A stretch of 64,000 nucleotides of DNA from Lotus japonicus (lineage: Eukaryota; Streptophyta; Magnoliopsida; Fabales; Fabaceae): assembly GCF_012489685.1 (NCBI RefSeq), contig NC_080046.1:3040501-3104500 (forward strand), read 5' to 3'. Below are positions 22,306-32,696 of the stretch, one piece after another (the stretch's first letter is position 1; each line of letters begins with the position of its first letter). A model generated the notes under the pieces. The model saw only the letters and a list, made by a program, of their open reading frames with translations. It did not search any database and was not told the DNA's origin. The position numbers were made by a program, and so were the translations under genes.

Positions 22306-24242
22306 ATGTGGAGTCTTGATCGTGATTGTTACTCTCCTAGAAGCCTCTTCAGCCCTCCAACCCATTACCATTTTCCGGTAACTAATTTTCTCTTTCGAAT
22401 CAATGAGGGTTTGTTCTCTCATTCTCCATTCTTCTCTTCTAGGGTTTCCATTATGCAACACACGATTTTCAATCTATTCGAGAAGCAGAGGCAGCCGCAC
22501 TTCAAAACAGTATCAATCAGCCCCGCCCTCGCACAATGCCTAAGAAAGAGGCGAAGGTCTTGGATTGGATGCACCAAATATTAGAAATGATTACTATGCT
22601 AACATCATGGATTGGGGGAAAAATAACATTCTTGCTGTTGCTTTGGGATCACAAATGTACCTTGGGAACTCCGTGAACAACAATGTACATAGGTTGTTTG
22701 AAGCCACTCACAATGATTGTCTCTCAAGTGTTGCCTGGTCACGGGATGCCAAACTTTTGGCACCAGGATTTATGCACTCTAAGCTTCAACTCTGAGATGC
22801 TGAGACTTCTAAGCCAGTATGTATCTCTCTATTTATCTGCTTCTCTAATTATACAATATGAACGTCTGGACTCAATTCCTAGTTTTTAACTTTCAGATAA
22901 GAGTGCTAGAAGGTCATCGTCAAAGGATAGGAACCATTGCATGGAGCGGCGAAACTTTAACTTCTGGAAGCCATGACAAATCTATAATCAACCATGATGG
23001 TATGGTTCTTTTTAATTAACCCTTCAGAGATATATTTTGACTATAGCAAGCTATTGGTGAAATGAGATGATATAACACCTTGCTTGATTATGTTATTGTG
23101 AGCAGTTAGAGCAAGAGGAAGTGTCATTTCACGAGTAAAAGCGCACGGAGCAGAAGTTTGTGGCTTAAAATGGTCAAAAAGGGGCAATATGCTGGCAAGT
23201 GGCGGCAATGATAATCATATCTATATATGGGACTCATCTAAAATGAGATCATCGAGTTTCTTGCATTGTTTTAAGGACCACTCTGCTGCAGTCAAAGCCC
23301 TTGCGTGGTGCCCTTATGATTTAAATGTGCTTGCTTCTGGAGGTGGCACAGATGATAGGTGTATTAAGATATGGAATGTTCAAAAAGGAACTTGCATTTC
23401 TAGCACAGACACTACAGCTCAGGTAAGTTACATACTTACCGTTTGTTTTTGGAAAATTAAGGATTTCCATTCACCACTAAGAATTAATCACATTGTTTTA
23501 GTTGATTACTTTTTAGTCCTTTGGACAGATGCATCCGTTGTTTACTCTTGCTGAATGATAGTTTGGCATTCTGTGCAGGTTTGTGGATTAGAATGGAATA
23601 GGCATCACAAGGAGATACTAAGTGGCCATGGCTTTAGCAGAAGTGCATCCCACAACCAACTTTGCTTGTGGAGGTATCCATCCATGAATAAAGTGGGAGG
23701 CTTGGACCCTCATGCTTCAAGAGTCCTCCATCTATCTCAGGTATATATGCTTCCTATAAGTAAAAACTTTTAACAGTTTTTTTATCTCTCTCTCCTTTTC
23801 CTATCACACCACTCATCATATATCTCAGTTCTCTCTCTTTTATTCCAATGTGGTGTGGGGTGGAATTGGGGTGTCAAAGTATTATTTTCCATAACTTAAC
23901 TCTAGAACCTGGTCCAATTGTAAATATTTAAAGCATGTAATGTAAGGTATGCAATCAGGAAGAGCATCTTATGCAGTACCTGTATTTGTTTGAACACTAG
24001 TGCCATATTATGCTGATGACTCCAATGAATTAATCCATTTGAAGTCAATTCTGGCAATTATTTCTTTCAAGTTAACACTAGGTTCTTATCTCTTGCAGAG
24101 CCCAGATGGGTTAACAGTGGTGTCAGCTGGGGCAGATGAAACTCTTCGCTTTTGGGACATTTTTGGGCCACCTGCTTCTGATACATCAAAGATCTCATAT
24201 CTGGATAACCTTTTGTCCCTGAAGATATCCCCATTAAGATAA
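22306..24242 (+). pseudogene. CDC20-like APC/C activator, copy B (pseudogene)
   Basis: Six exons are visible: 22306-22377, 22443-22816, 22897-22999, 23106-23422, 23579-23740 and 24099-24242, all with GT/AG borders. They encode a CDC20-type WD40 propeller: LDAPNIRNDYYANIMDWG, IINHDVRARGS, HGAEVCGLKWSKRGNMLASG, DHSAAVKALAWCP, GFSRSASHNQLCLW and [20 protein letters not shown], with stop TAA at the end. CDC20 recruits substrates to the anaphase-promoting complex. Two lesions hit exon 2: a frame change at about 22560 just before DAPNI, and TGA at 22793-22795 where the WD repeat expects Trp (KLQLW). A WD-motif Trp is also Gly (MYLG). The DRFIPNRS segment that normally follows exon 1 is absent here and appears at 24431. 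Exons 3-6 are clean. Confidence 0.85.
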
Positions 24243-24255
24243 TATTTTCTTTTAT

Positions 24256-24359
24256 GAGCTCGTTTGGTTGCGGACCAAAGAGCACTTATTAGAGCTTATT
24301 TAGAACATTTTTTAGTAGAGAAGCTCCAATAGGTGCTCTTTGGTCTGTATCCAAACGGG
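24256..24359. mobile_element. Small MITE
   Basis: Terminal inverted repeats of about 30 bp: GAGCTCGTTTGG..GGACCAAAGAGCAC at the left pairs with gtgctctttggtc..ccaaacggg at the right. TTTTAT flanks both sides (24250-24255 and 24360-24365) as a possible target duplication. Superfamily not settled. Confidence 0.6.
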
Positions 24360-24414
24360 TTTTATATGTTTTCACGTATTGCATTCCTCACTTTTCACTC
24401 TTTTCTGTTTTAAT

Positions 24415-24530
24415 TTTTCTGTTTTGTGAAGGGTGATCGTTTCATACCCAACAGGAGTTTGATGGATCTTGATCAAGCTCAGAGTTTGCTCACCAGCAGG
24501 ACAAGGAAAATTCACAATGGCAATTTAATG
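24415..24530 (+). pseudogene. Displaced CDC20-like N-terminal exon
   Basis: After an AG acceptor (tgtgaag) the frame reads GDRFIPNRSLMDLDQAQSLL, then TSRTRK. This is the CDC20 N-terminal motif that should lie between exon 1 and the WD40 exons. Here it sits about 190 bp downstream of the copy B stop codon. Either copy B was rearranged or this is all that remains of a third tandem copy. Confidence 0.7.
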
Positions 24531-25941
24531 TACATTCACTCATTCATAACCCCTCTTCCCTCTTTCTTGTTTTTTTTATTTTTTCAGCTGACTTTGTTTT
24601 CACTTCTTTATCTGTTCCCCCCCCCCCCCCTTTTCATGCTCAAGAAATATAAAATTTGAACCTCTACAGGTTCTTCGGACTCTACCCTTTCTTTGTTGAA
24701 TGTCATGTCAAGGCTCGAAAAACCATCCTTCATGGAATTTTTGAATGTTTCATTCCCCTCTTTTTCATGCTCAAGAAATATATAGTTTAATTTTGAATGG
24801 AAAAGCTCTTCATTGTTTCAGAAGTTGACAACTTTTCAATTTCATTTCATGGCTCAAGAAAAGCTATTCATTCTTATTGAAATTCATGATTTTTTTTTCC
24901 TTTTTTGGCAGTTGTCTTGTGCAGAATTCCAAAATATGTTTGTTTCTGGCTTTTGAAATTCACCTGACACTTTTACTTCAGGTAATATGAAATTTAATTC
25001 ATAGCTGCATTGAGTTGTCTCTTTTCTAATATGTGGCTCTCTTTTGGAAATAACAAGTTTAATTGCAGGCATACTTAATTAGTTCTCATTCTTATCATTT
25101 TTACAGGCAAAGTGGCAGGGTTCTAGGAGTTTGGATTGGATTATCTGGCTTTGATGGTCGGATTTGAATGAAGACTAGATGATATATATAGATGTGTTTT
25201 CCCTCTTAATTGTTGTTAAGATTGAGGTGTAGATATCTTTTGGTATTTTGTATAGGCCAAATAATTTGGCTAAATTTTGATTAGAAACTATTGTTGATTT
25301 GATTGCATGTGAGACTACGTACTAAACTGATATGAACTTGTTCATAAAAAGGGATTTTTGAATGTTTCTTTTTGTGTGTTTTAATATCATTTTTCATTTT
25401 CTGTGGTCATCGCCTTGTGTGGTCTTGTTATTGTTGGATAACTTAGGTGATCTTTGTTGCTTGATTCATGGCCATAAGATTCTTGGGATAATTTAAACTA
25501 TGCAGTATGCACTGTTCTAGGTGGTAATAGGTAGGACTAGGAAAATGAATGCTGGGAAATAGAAAGTGAGTGTGTATAGTTCACTGAGAAGGGAAATGTC
25601 AGTGATCATCTCAGGATACTAGAGCATTAGTTTGCACTTAGCAGGACCTCTTTATAACATAAATCCATTTATTCGTCTTTACCCAACAAGTTAAACAATT
25701 GGGATAGTCATAGTTGGTTCACACTCATATGGTATTTCAGCAGTTGAAACAGGATGCTTCAATCAGTCAACGATAATCTGTGTCTTCCTTATCAGTATGT
25801 CATAGTATTATTGGGTTTGTTAAGCTAAGTTCTTGCAGATCAATTATTAGAATTTTACAAAAAATATTTTATTATTTATAAATAATTCTGGTTATTAAAC
25901 TGGTGTAAAGTTGTCACATGAGTGATTTACACAGCCCCATT
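24531..25941. other. Spacer with short direct repeats
   Basis: No gene recognised. A 20-bp block (ttcatgctcaagaaatata) occurs at about 24634-24653 and again near 24764-24783, with a weaker copy near 24843. A C homopolymer lies at about 24620-24630. The segment 25100-25170 may be the 3' end of a transcript, but no coding evidence was found. Confidence 0.4.
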
Positions 25942-26526
25942 TAATATTTATTTATTTATTTATTTTTTGATTAAGAGGGGGGGTCAAAGCCCCAGGAAAC
26001 AAAGAAACTACAAGATAAATCGGGGGAAAGAAACCCCAATAACATCATCCCTTATAAATGGGAAGAGAGAGCGAGGAATATTTGTAAAATTAAAATCTTC
26101 TTCAACAGAATTGTGGCCAAGGCGTGCTAGGTGATCAGCACAACGGTTTCCTTCCCTGTAGATGAAGTGGAAAGTTACTGCCCATCTTTGAGAAGCAAGG
26201 TACTGAATGTCCTTAACCAGATCAGAGCAAGGGTGGCCCCGAGGGCATCGCACAGTGATCAAATCAAAAGCAGTTTTTGAGTCCATCTCAACTGAGATAG
26301 CTGGCGGAGAAAGGGAGAAAGCTAGCCGGAGACCTTTTAAGACTCCCCAAAGTTCAGCTCTAGTGATGCTACAGATTCCCAAAGGGGTAGAAAAACCAGC
26401 AAGAACCTTCCCCATGTCATCTCTAATGAGGCCACCACAGGATGCTTGGAAGGAGGTTTGGAAAACTGACCCATCAGAATTAACTTTTAAAATACCTGGC
26501 TTGGGAGGCTTCCACCTAATATTTAT
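25942..26526 (-). mobile_element. 5'-truncated LINE insertion with RNase H domain
   Basis: Flanked by a perfect 10-bp target duplication TAATATTTAT (25942-25951 and 26517-26526). On the minus strand the body starts in the RNase H-like domain (SFQASCGGLIRDDMGKVLAG, ITRAELWGVLKGL, EMDSKTAFDLI, REGNRCADHLARLGH) and ends with stop and a short A/T-rich tail at the left. The frame 26415-26008 is open, so the insertion is fairly young. Same LINE type as 1-725. Confidence 0.88.
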
Positions 26527-27195
26527 ATTTATATATATCTTTTAAATTTTATGATTTACATTCCTTTTCTATTTTTTATCCTTTTTACATCATTTTGACT
26601 TTTTCATAGTGGTTATCATATTTATTATTCAATATGATTTAGATAAAAAGGGTAAATGAGTTACGTAAAGTAATAATGAAAAATAATATTAAAAAAAAGT
26701 AATATCAACATTCAAAATTGTATAAAATGATTAAAGAACAAGGAACATTTCTTCCTTATGTAACAAAAAAAATAACAAGGAACATAAAATTTAATTATTT
26801 ATACATTAAAAAGATAATCCATATGAATAAGTTTTTTACCAACGCAATGATCCAAACCTAACCAATCTGATTTTAATCAAACCGATTTGGTTAGATTTTC
26901 TATAAAAATTATAAAAGTTAAACAAAACCAAATTGATCAAATTTAATCGGTTAAAATTATATTTCACCTCAAACCTGAACTAATAAAATTGGTGAACACC
27001 TAAATAATAAGGCTTAATTTTATTTTTGGTCCTCCTCTTAATTTGGACTTCATGTTCTTGGTCCCTCAATTTCTTTCGAACTAATCAAGTCCCTCTACTT
27101 TCAAAATTAAACAAACTTGGTCCTTCTTTGAATTTTCCTTAAAGTCACTGATTATTTTTATTTTTTCCAAATATTGTAGGGTTTATTATATACTT
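26527..27195. other. AT-rich spacer
   Basis: No frame of note. It contains one of the small A-tailed insertions (26737-26785, listed separately). Confidence 0.5.
26737..26785 (+). repeat. Micro-insertion with A tail, flanked by 12-bp repeats
   Basis: AACAAGGAACAT occurs at 26737-26748 and 26774-26785. Between them is a 25-bp insert ending TATGTAACAAAAAAAAT. It looks like the extreme 3' tail of a retroposon with its target duplication. Confidence 0.6.
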
Positions 27196-27460
27196 GGCTC
27201 CGTTTGGAAGAGCTTATTTGAGCTTATTTGATAGTATAAGAGCTTGTGCAAGTGTTTGACATAGCTTATGTAAATAGCTTATGACCTACCATAAGCTGTT
27301 TTGAGCTTATTTTCATAAGCTATTCAATATATCTTATGAAAAAGAGCTTATGCTTATATATAACTTATTTTCAATTTATTTCAATAAAATTTTTAAAATA
27401 TTTTATGAATATGCGCTTATGACCATAAGCACTTAAGTAAGCTGTTTTCTCAAACGGGCC
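27196..27460. mobile_element. MITE of about 265 bp
   Basis: Left end GGCTCCGTTTGGAAGAGCTTA pairs with right end taagctgttttctcaaacgggcc. CTT flanks both sides. The interior repeats the agcttat/ataagct motif many times in both orientations, so it can fold. Resembles the common 'GGCCCGTTTG' plant MITEs; superfamily uncertain. Confidence 0.65.
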
Positions 27461-27477
27461 CTTGATATATATATATA

Positions 27478-27742
27478 GGCTAAAAAGCACTTTTGGCCCC
27501 TGATGTTTCAACTTTGTGCAAATTCTGCCCCTACTCTATTTTTGTCGATGTTTCTACCCCTCATGTTTTCAAACAGTGCATTGTCTACCCCTCATGTTTT
27601 CAAACAGTGCACCGTCTACCCCTGACGGAGGGGTAGACGGTGCACTGTTTGAAAACATGAGGGGTAGAAACATCAACAAAAATAGATAGGGGCAGAACTT
27701 GCACAAACTTGAAACATCAGGGGCCAAAAATGCTTTTTAGCC
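27478..27742. mobile_element. Foldback (hairpin) element
   Basis: A near-perfect inverted repeat: left arm 27478-27623 and right arm 27629-27742 around a 5-base loop (gacgg). Termini ggctaaaaagca / tgctttttagcc match exactly. The left arm carries an internal tandem duplication of about 32 bp (catgttttcaaacagtgca twice), which the right arm has once. TA-rich tracts flank both ends. It lies about 430-690 bp upstream of the WTF1-like start codon. Confidence 0.85.
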
Positions 27743-27809
27743 ATTTATATATATATATATGAGTGGTTAATACATAGGTAGATAATAGAGGAGTGCTTAA
27801 TGATGTATT

Positions 27810-27849
27810 GATAAAACTCAAGGGGGGTAGAAAAGATAAAACTCAAGGG
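27810..27849. repeat. 15-bp direct repeat with a 10-bp insert
   Basis: GATAAAACTCAAGGG occurs at 27810-27824 and 27835-27849, with gggtagaaaa between. Same layout as the other small insertions listed here, though the A tail is short. Confidence 0.4.
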
Positions 27850-28051
27850 AGGAAATGAGTTGACAAAACAATAAAAGGAAAAATACATAATTCAACCTCA
27901 AAAAAAGAAGAAGAAGAAAAATACACAATTCGAAAAACAATATCTAGTGTGGCCGGGTGAGGAAGGGTTCCGGTGTTTGCACAGTGGACTTGCAAAAGCA
28001 TGTATGATCAAACCCAGACCAATGTTATCTATCCAAATTCAAAACTGCTTG

Positions 28052-28155
28052 TGAGTCTCTTGTCTTGTTTGCAAAACATTATACCCATTTATTTTTTTAT
28101 TTGCTTCTGTATATATAGTATTCATTATTTGCTCTCATTATCCTTTTGGTTTTAG
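28052..28155 (+). other. Probable intron in the WTF1-like 5' untranslated region
   Basis: A donor-like ttgtgagtc near 28050 and an acceptor tttggttttag at about 28146-28156 enclose a T-rich stretch just before ATG 28169. This would leave a short leader. Inferred only from splice-site appearance. Confidence 0.4.
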
Positions 28156-28168
28156 GTGGGTTTGGTAA

Positions 28169-29764
28169 ATGGAGTCTAAATTATCATTTCTTGCTTCCTC
28201 AAATGTCTTTTCTTCATCATATTCTACCCCTTTACCATTTTTCATCTCAAATAAACCAAAGCTTTGTGTTTCTGTGAAATTCCTCAAACAGTCCCAAATT
28301 TGGGGGAGGAATTTGAGTTTGAGTTTGAGTTTTGTTCCTTCACAGTCACAAGGGAATGTTAAATTTGAAACCCCATTTCAAATTAGGCCTATGAGAGTGA
28401 GAGCAGCTGTTAAGAGAAGGAAAGAGCTTCCCTTTGATAATGTCATACAGAGGAACAAGAAGCTCAAATTTGTTCTCAAGGTCAGGAAGATTCTGATGAG
28501 GCAACCGTATCGGTTCATGTCGGTTAAGGACCTGGGTAGGTATAAAAGAGAATTGGGTTTGGATAGGAAGAGGAGATTGGTTGCTCTGTTGAAGAAATTC
28601 CCTGCTGTGTTTCAGATTGTGGAAGAAGGGGTTCACTCTCTCAGGTTCAAGATGACCCCTGATGCCGAAAGGCTTTATTTTGAGGAATTGAGGGTCAGGA
28701 ATGAAATGGAAGATTTCTTAGTTCTCAAGCTTAGGAAATTGTTGATGATGTCCATGGAGAAACGGATATTGTTGGAGAAAATAGCACATCTCATGACTGA
28801 TTTGGGGCTCCCTCTGGACTTTCGTGACACCATTTGTCGCAGGTACCCTCAATACTTCAAAGTTGTAGCAACTGAAAGAGGGCCTGCCTTGGAATTAACA
28901 CACTGGGATCCTGAGCTTGCAGTTTCTGCGGCCGAGCTATCCGCGGAAGAAAAGCGGGCCAGAGAACTAGAAGAACTAAATTTAATCATAGACAGGCCTC
29001 CCAAGTTCAATAGAGTGAAGCTTCCTAAGGGTCTTAATCTTTCCAAGGGAGAGACAAGGAAGCTAATGCAATTCAGGGACTTGGATTTTATATCGCCTTA
29101 CTCGGATTTCTCAATGCTGAGGTTTGGGTCACGGGAGAAAGAGAAGCATTCTTGTGGAGTTGTTCATGAGATTTTGAGCCTCACTCTTGAGAAGAGAACT
29201 CTTGTTGATCACTTGACTCATTTCCGGGAGGAGTTCAGATTCCCTGAGCGGCTGAGGGGGATGTTGATTCGGCATCCCGATATGTTTTATGTCTCTCTGA
29301 AAGGAGATACGGATTCTGTGTTTCTGAGGGAAGGTTATCGAGATTCTCAGTTGATAGAGAAGGACCGATTGTTACTGATCAATGAAAAACTCCGTTCTCT
29401 TGTTGATGTTCCAAGGTTTCCCAAGGGTGCTGCTCGCAGAAGGGTTGGAGATGGCATGGAAGGGAATGATAGTAGAGAAGATGCAAGTGGTGAAGAGGAA
29501 CAAGAATGGTCAGATGTTGATAGTTTCATGAGTGATGATGGATTTGATGACAATGATGATGATGATAACGATATCTGGAGTGATGATGATAACTGGAGTG
29601 ATGAAGATGATGACGACGATGATACAGCTTCAGATTATGATGATGCAGGAACACTGGAAATTGGACAAAGAAAGACAATTAAACAAGTTGAAGGCTCAAG
29701 AAAGAATAAGGAAAAGGTCCTTGCTCCTACATTACCTGATGCTTACCCAAGAGAACCGTGGTGA
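28169..29764 (+). CDS. WTF1: PORR-domain chloroplast RNA-splicing protein, WTF1-like
   Basis: Single-exon frame of 531 residues. The N-terminus is Ser/Phe-rich and low in acidic residues, as in a chloroplast transit peptide. From about residue 75 the sequence is typical of the plant organelle RNA recognition (PORR) family: VRAAVKRRKELPFDNVIQRN, PYRFMSVKDLGRYKREL, LLKKFPAVFQIVEEG, RYPQYFKVV, ALELTHWDPELAVSA and LIRHPDMFYVSLKGD. WTF1, the founder of the family, promotes splicing of chloroplast group II introns together with RNC1; that role is known of the family and inferred here. The C-terminal 90 residues are extremely acidic (runs of Asp/Glu with WSDDDNWSDED), a feature also of WTF1-type proteins as I recall them. 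No disruption is seen. A foldback element and a MITE lie in its upstream region. Confidence 0.85.
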   Translation: MESKLSFLASSNVFSSSYSTPLPFFISNKPKLCVSVKFLKQSQIWGRNLSLSLSFVPSQSQGNVKFETPFQIRPMRVRAAVKRRKELPFDNVIQRNKKLKFVLKVRKILMRQPYRFMSVKDLGRYKRELGLDRKRRLVALLKKFPAVFQIVEEGVHSLRFKMTPDAERLYFEELRVRNEMEDFLVLKLRKLLMMSMEKRILLEKIAHLMTDLGLPLDFRDTICRRYPQYFKVVATERGPALELTHWDPELAVSAAELSAEEKRARELEELNLIIDRPPKFNRVKLPKGLNLSKGETRKLMQFRDLDFISPYSDFSMLRFGSREKEKHSCGVVHEILSLTLEKRTLVDHLTHFREEFRFPERLRGMLIRHPDMFYVSLKGDTDSVFLREGYRDSQLIEKDRLLLINEKLRSLVDVPRFPKGAARRRVGDGMEGNDSREDASGEEEQEWSDVDSFMSDDGFDDNDDDDNDIWSDDDNWSDEDDDDDDTASDYDDAGTLEIGQRKTIKQVEGSRKNKEKVLAPTLPDAYPREPW

Positions 29765-30539
29765 TCTTCACAGGATTTTTCAAGCTCTGAGTTTCTCGTG
29801 AAAAAAAGCATCCGACTTAAAATCTTAATATGTACTGGCTGATTTGTGATGGCTTCATTAGGCAATGACTTCAAAATTAATCTCGGAAGAACCTTTGTTG
29901 ACCATCTACGGACTATGGTTCCTGAATTCGCTTTGTTAACAACAAAGAAGCATATGTCATGTCCAAACTGAAACAGGATGTCCAACGGAGGTAGATGACT
30001 ATATCTGTTACCTACTTTACTGTTTAATAGATTGATGCTTTTTAAGTAAGTAGTTTTATCTTTAAAACTTATGTTTGGAGGGTGAAGTGGAATGAATAAA
30101 ATGATTGAAAAGGTTCATAAATTCTTCACATCGATTTCTCAACATTAAGTATTATGCTATACAAATTTGCATGTATAATGAAATTAGTATGATAGCATAT
30201 TTAGTGTGAAGTCTTTCAGATTTTTCTGAGTGCCAATTGATTACATTATAAATATTGCATACATTGAAAGTATGAAGTAAATCCACTGTTTTATGATCTT
30301 TCTTATGTGAAATATCTAAATCCACCCCTGTTCATGCATTTTCAATTTGACTTGCGTATTGCTCGCATGATTTATCAAGGCTCCTCTTTTCTTGTTGCTT
30401 GTTTCATGTGCCACATTCATAGTGACTGTACTGAAAGAGTTGATGTTGAAGTAAATAGAACAGGAAAAGTACGAGCTAGTTGAATTCAAGGAATTGAAGT
30501 GTTTTCTGAAATATTAAACTGAATTAAACCAATTGAAAG
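29765..30539. other. WTF1 3' region and spacer
   Basis: AT-rich DNA after the WTF1 stop codon, presumably its 3' untranslated region at the start. Nothing else seen. Confidence 0.5.
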
Positions 30540-31122
30540 TGGACTGGGCGGGATATAAGTATCCCTTATTCCCGCCCAAATCGAGCATTTAGATGAACGA
30601 AAGCAGTCATGGCGGGGTTTATTGAATAACGTCGAAGCCCGCCCGTCTTCTGGATGGGTCCACACGCCAGCTGGAAGATTCCTTTTAGTTTTGTCTTATA
30701 TGTATAGAGGCTTGGGCCCCGGTTATCAGGCCCAAGTACAGTGACAGTCCATGTTATGATCATTCCCTCTATAAAAGGAGAGGTCAACCCCTTGTAAAAA
30801 GCACCTTTCGAACATTTAATGAGAATATTCCTTTTGTGATATTTTTAGTACTCTGCTAGGGTTTACTTTCTGTAAGTTTCCGACGTCAGAACTCCCTAGT
30901 ACGGAACAGAAAGAGATAGAGTTTCTTATTCAATATGACTTTATTTCTTTTGTGAATTAAGTTAGTCATTTTTATCACCAATTTTTCTCTAGATGTTGCT
31001 AGTGTTGTTTCTTCTGAATCAGGGTTTAATTTGTTTTAATTTTTATTGGATTTTTATCTCAAAGATTGTGGTTGCCTAACCTTCTTTTCTTTTTCACTTC
31101 AGATTTGGCGACCTTAGAGAGT
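30540..31122 (+). repeat. LTR-like remnant with possible primer-binding site
   Basis: A GC-richer block opens with the inverted repeat tgggcggga...tcccgccca (30545-30580). It holds a TATA box (ctataaaagg, about 30771-30780) and a leader, and is followed at 31103 by atttggcgacctt, which resembles the TTTGGCGACT-type gypsy primer-binding sites of legumes. No second LTR or coding region is present. Inference. Confidence 0.4.
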
Positions 31123-32316
31123 TGAATCAGTTGATGAACTGGAGCTGTAAAGGTCATGAGAATTTCAGAATTGGTATGATCAGCATTTGTCCTCTCACTA
31201 ACACTGCAAATCTGCAGTCAATGATATGATATAGACCTCATGAGTTGTGATAGAGTGCAAGAAATTTGGCTCTTGTTTAGATTGCTTTTGGGTGCATATT
31301 TTACTATCAATGGTAAAATTATTCTAGACAATCTTTGCCCAATAGAGTTCGACCTTTTCCCTCATTGTTGATTGATTTGCTTAATAAGTAATAACTTACA
31401 AGGGCCTATTATTTACTTTAGATGGAACAATTTTTACGTAGATTCAGCCCAAGTTGGTTCCAAGAAGAGAGAAAGATTGGACACCTGATTAAGAAATATG
31501 GGGCCTCTGGAAAACTTAATGGTTCGTAGCAACCAGATATCATACTGATTGAAAGCTTCCCCATAGGTAAGAATGGGATAATTATGTCAATACTAAGAAA
31601 ATAAATTGCAAGTTTCTGCATAATAGTTGAAAGGACCGCATAGCTGCCCATCCCTTCATGTGTGATTGGGACGGAGTCACCCTTAAATGCTTCAACACCT
31701 CCTACTCAAAGCCAGTGAAAGGGAGGCAGACATTTAGATTAGTAAACATGTAATCGTAAACATACATAAAATGACCTGATTTCATGCGCAAATCGCACAC
31801 ATGACCATCTTCCTTGGAACTTCGATGTTGAGTTTCCTCTCTGTCCGACCTCCCTCGGTTAACCTGAAGCATTCCCTCAGGTCACATGATCTCCACCCAT
31901 GAAGTCATTGCTGATTGAAAGAACTTCTAGGTCAATCCATGGTGAAGCGAGATGACGACCCCTAAAAGAGTCTTATACCGCAGAGGTAATCTTTAGGTGG
32001 TGCTGCATAAGAACACTTGGGACCCATAGAGAAGCTATAGCCAAATAGGAGAGAAGTACAAACAAACTATTCACCAGTATACCACATGGGGCAAGCCGGC
32101 CAAACATCTCATTGCTTCGGACCAAAGACTATCTCAGATCTTAACATTCTAAGCATCCTTATGCCTCGAATACTCGAGGGAAAACTATTACGGAATAAAA
32201 GGATAGGCTCAATACTTTGACCCAATATTGACAAGTCTACTTTGACTCAATATTGACAAGTCCTACGCATGTGAGGATAAAGATTTCTAATTTTGCTAAA
32301 ATCTACTATAATATAA
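31123..32316. other. Spacer, repeat-like but unassigned
   Basis: No gene recognised. A GC-richer block at 31640-32300 looks like transposon debris. It ends in an imperfect tandem of about 28 bp (ctttga-c-caatattgacaagtc) at 32214-32270. Confidence 0.35.
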
Positions 32317-32696
32317 TACTCCCTCCGTTCTTTTTTAAGTGTCATTTTAGTATAAAGCTCTCCAACCAAGATAGTGGATTGTTAGAGGGTTTTTTCCCAT
32401 TCTACCCTCTCACATCTTAATCATAAAGTCATAAAGCTCTCTAACCAAGATAGTGGATTGTTAGTTTTTTTTCCACTCTCTCATATCATTAAACCATCTA
32501 CCACTCTCACCCAATCATAAAGTCATAAAGCTCTTCATAGTTATTGAGAAAGGAGAATTTTATGGAAAATGTGAAGTTGAGTTATTGAAAAAGTAAGGGT
32601 ATAATTGACAAATAGAACCTTAAAACATCAAAATGACAGTTAAATGGGAACAAAAAATTCTTCTAAAACGACACTTAAAAATGAACGATGGGAGTA
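32317..32696. mobile_element. Stowaway-like (Tc1/mariner) MITE
   Basis: Starts CTCCCTCCGTTC at 32319 and ends with the complement (gaacgatgggag) at 32694, flanked by TA on both sides. The inverted repeats are about 30 bp (tttttaagtgtcatttt / aaacgacacttaaaaa). At 376 bp it is long for the type because the block ataaagctct..accaagatagtggattgttag is duplicated inside. TA duplication and CTCCCTCC ends are the Stowaway signature. Confidence 0.8.

Noticed and set aside
22306..22584. 92-codon frame starting at the CDC20-like exon 1 ATG and reading through its intron
   Set aside because: The first 24 codons are real exon 1, but the rest translates intron 1 and a wrong frame of exon 2.
27196..27742. 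CRISPR-like repeats
   Set aside because: The repeats are inverted arms and a single 32-bp tandem in a plant nuclear context, with no regular spacers.
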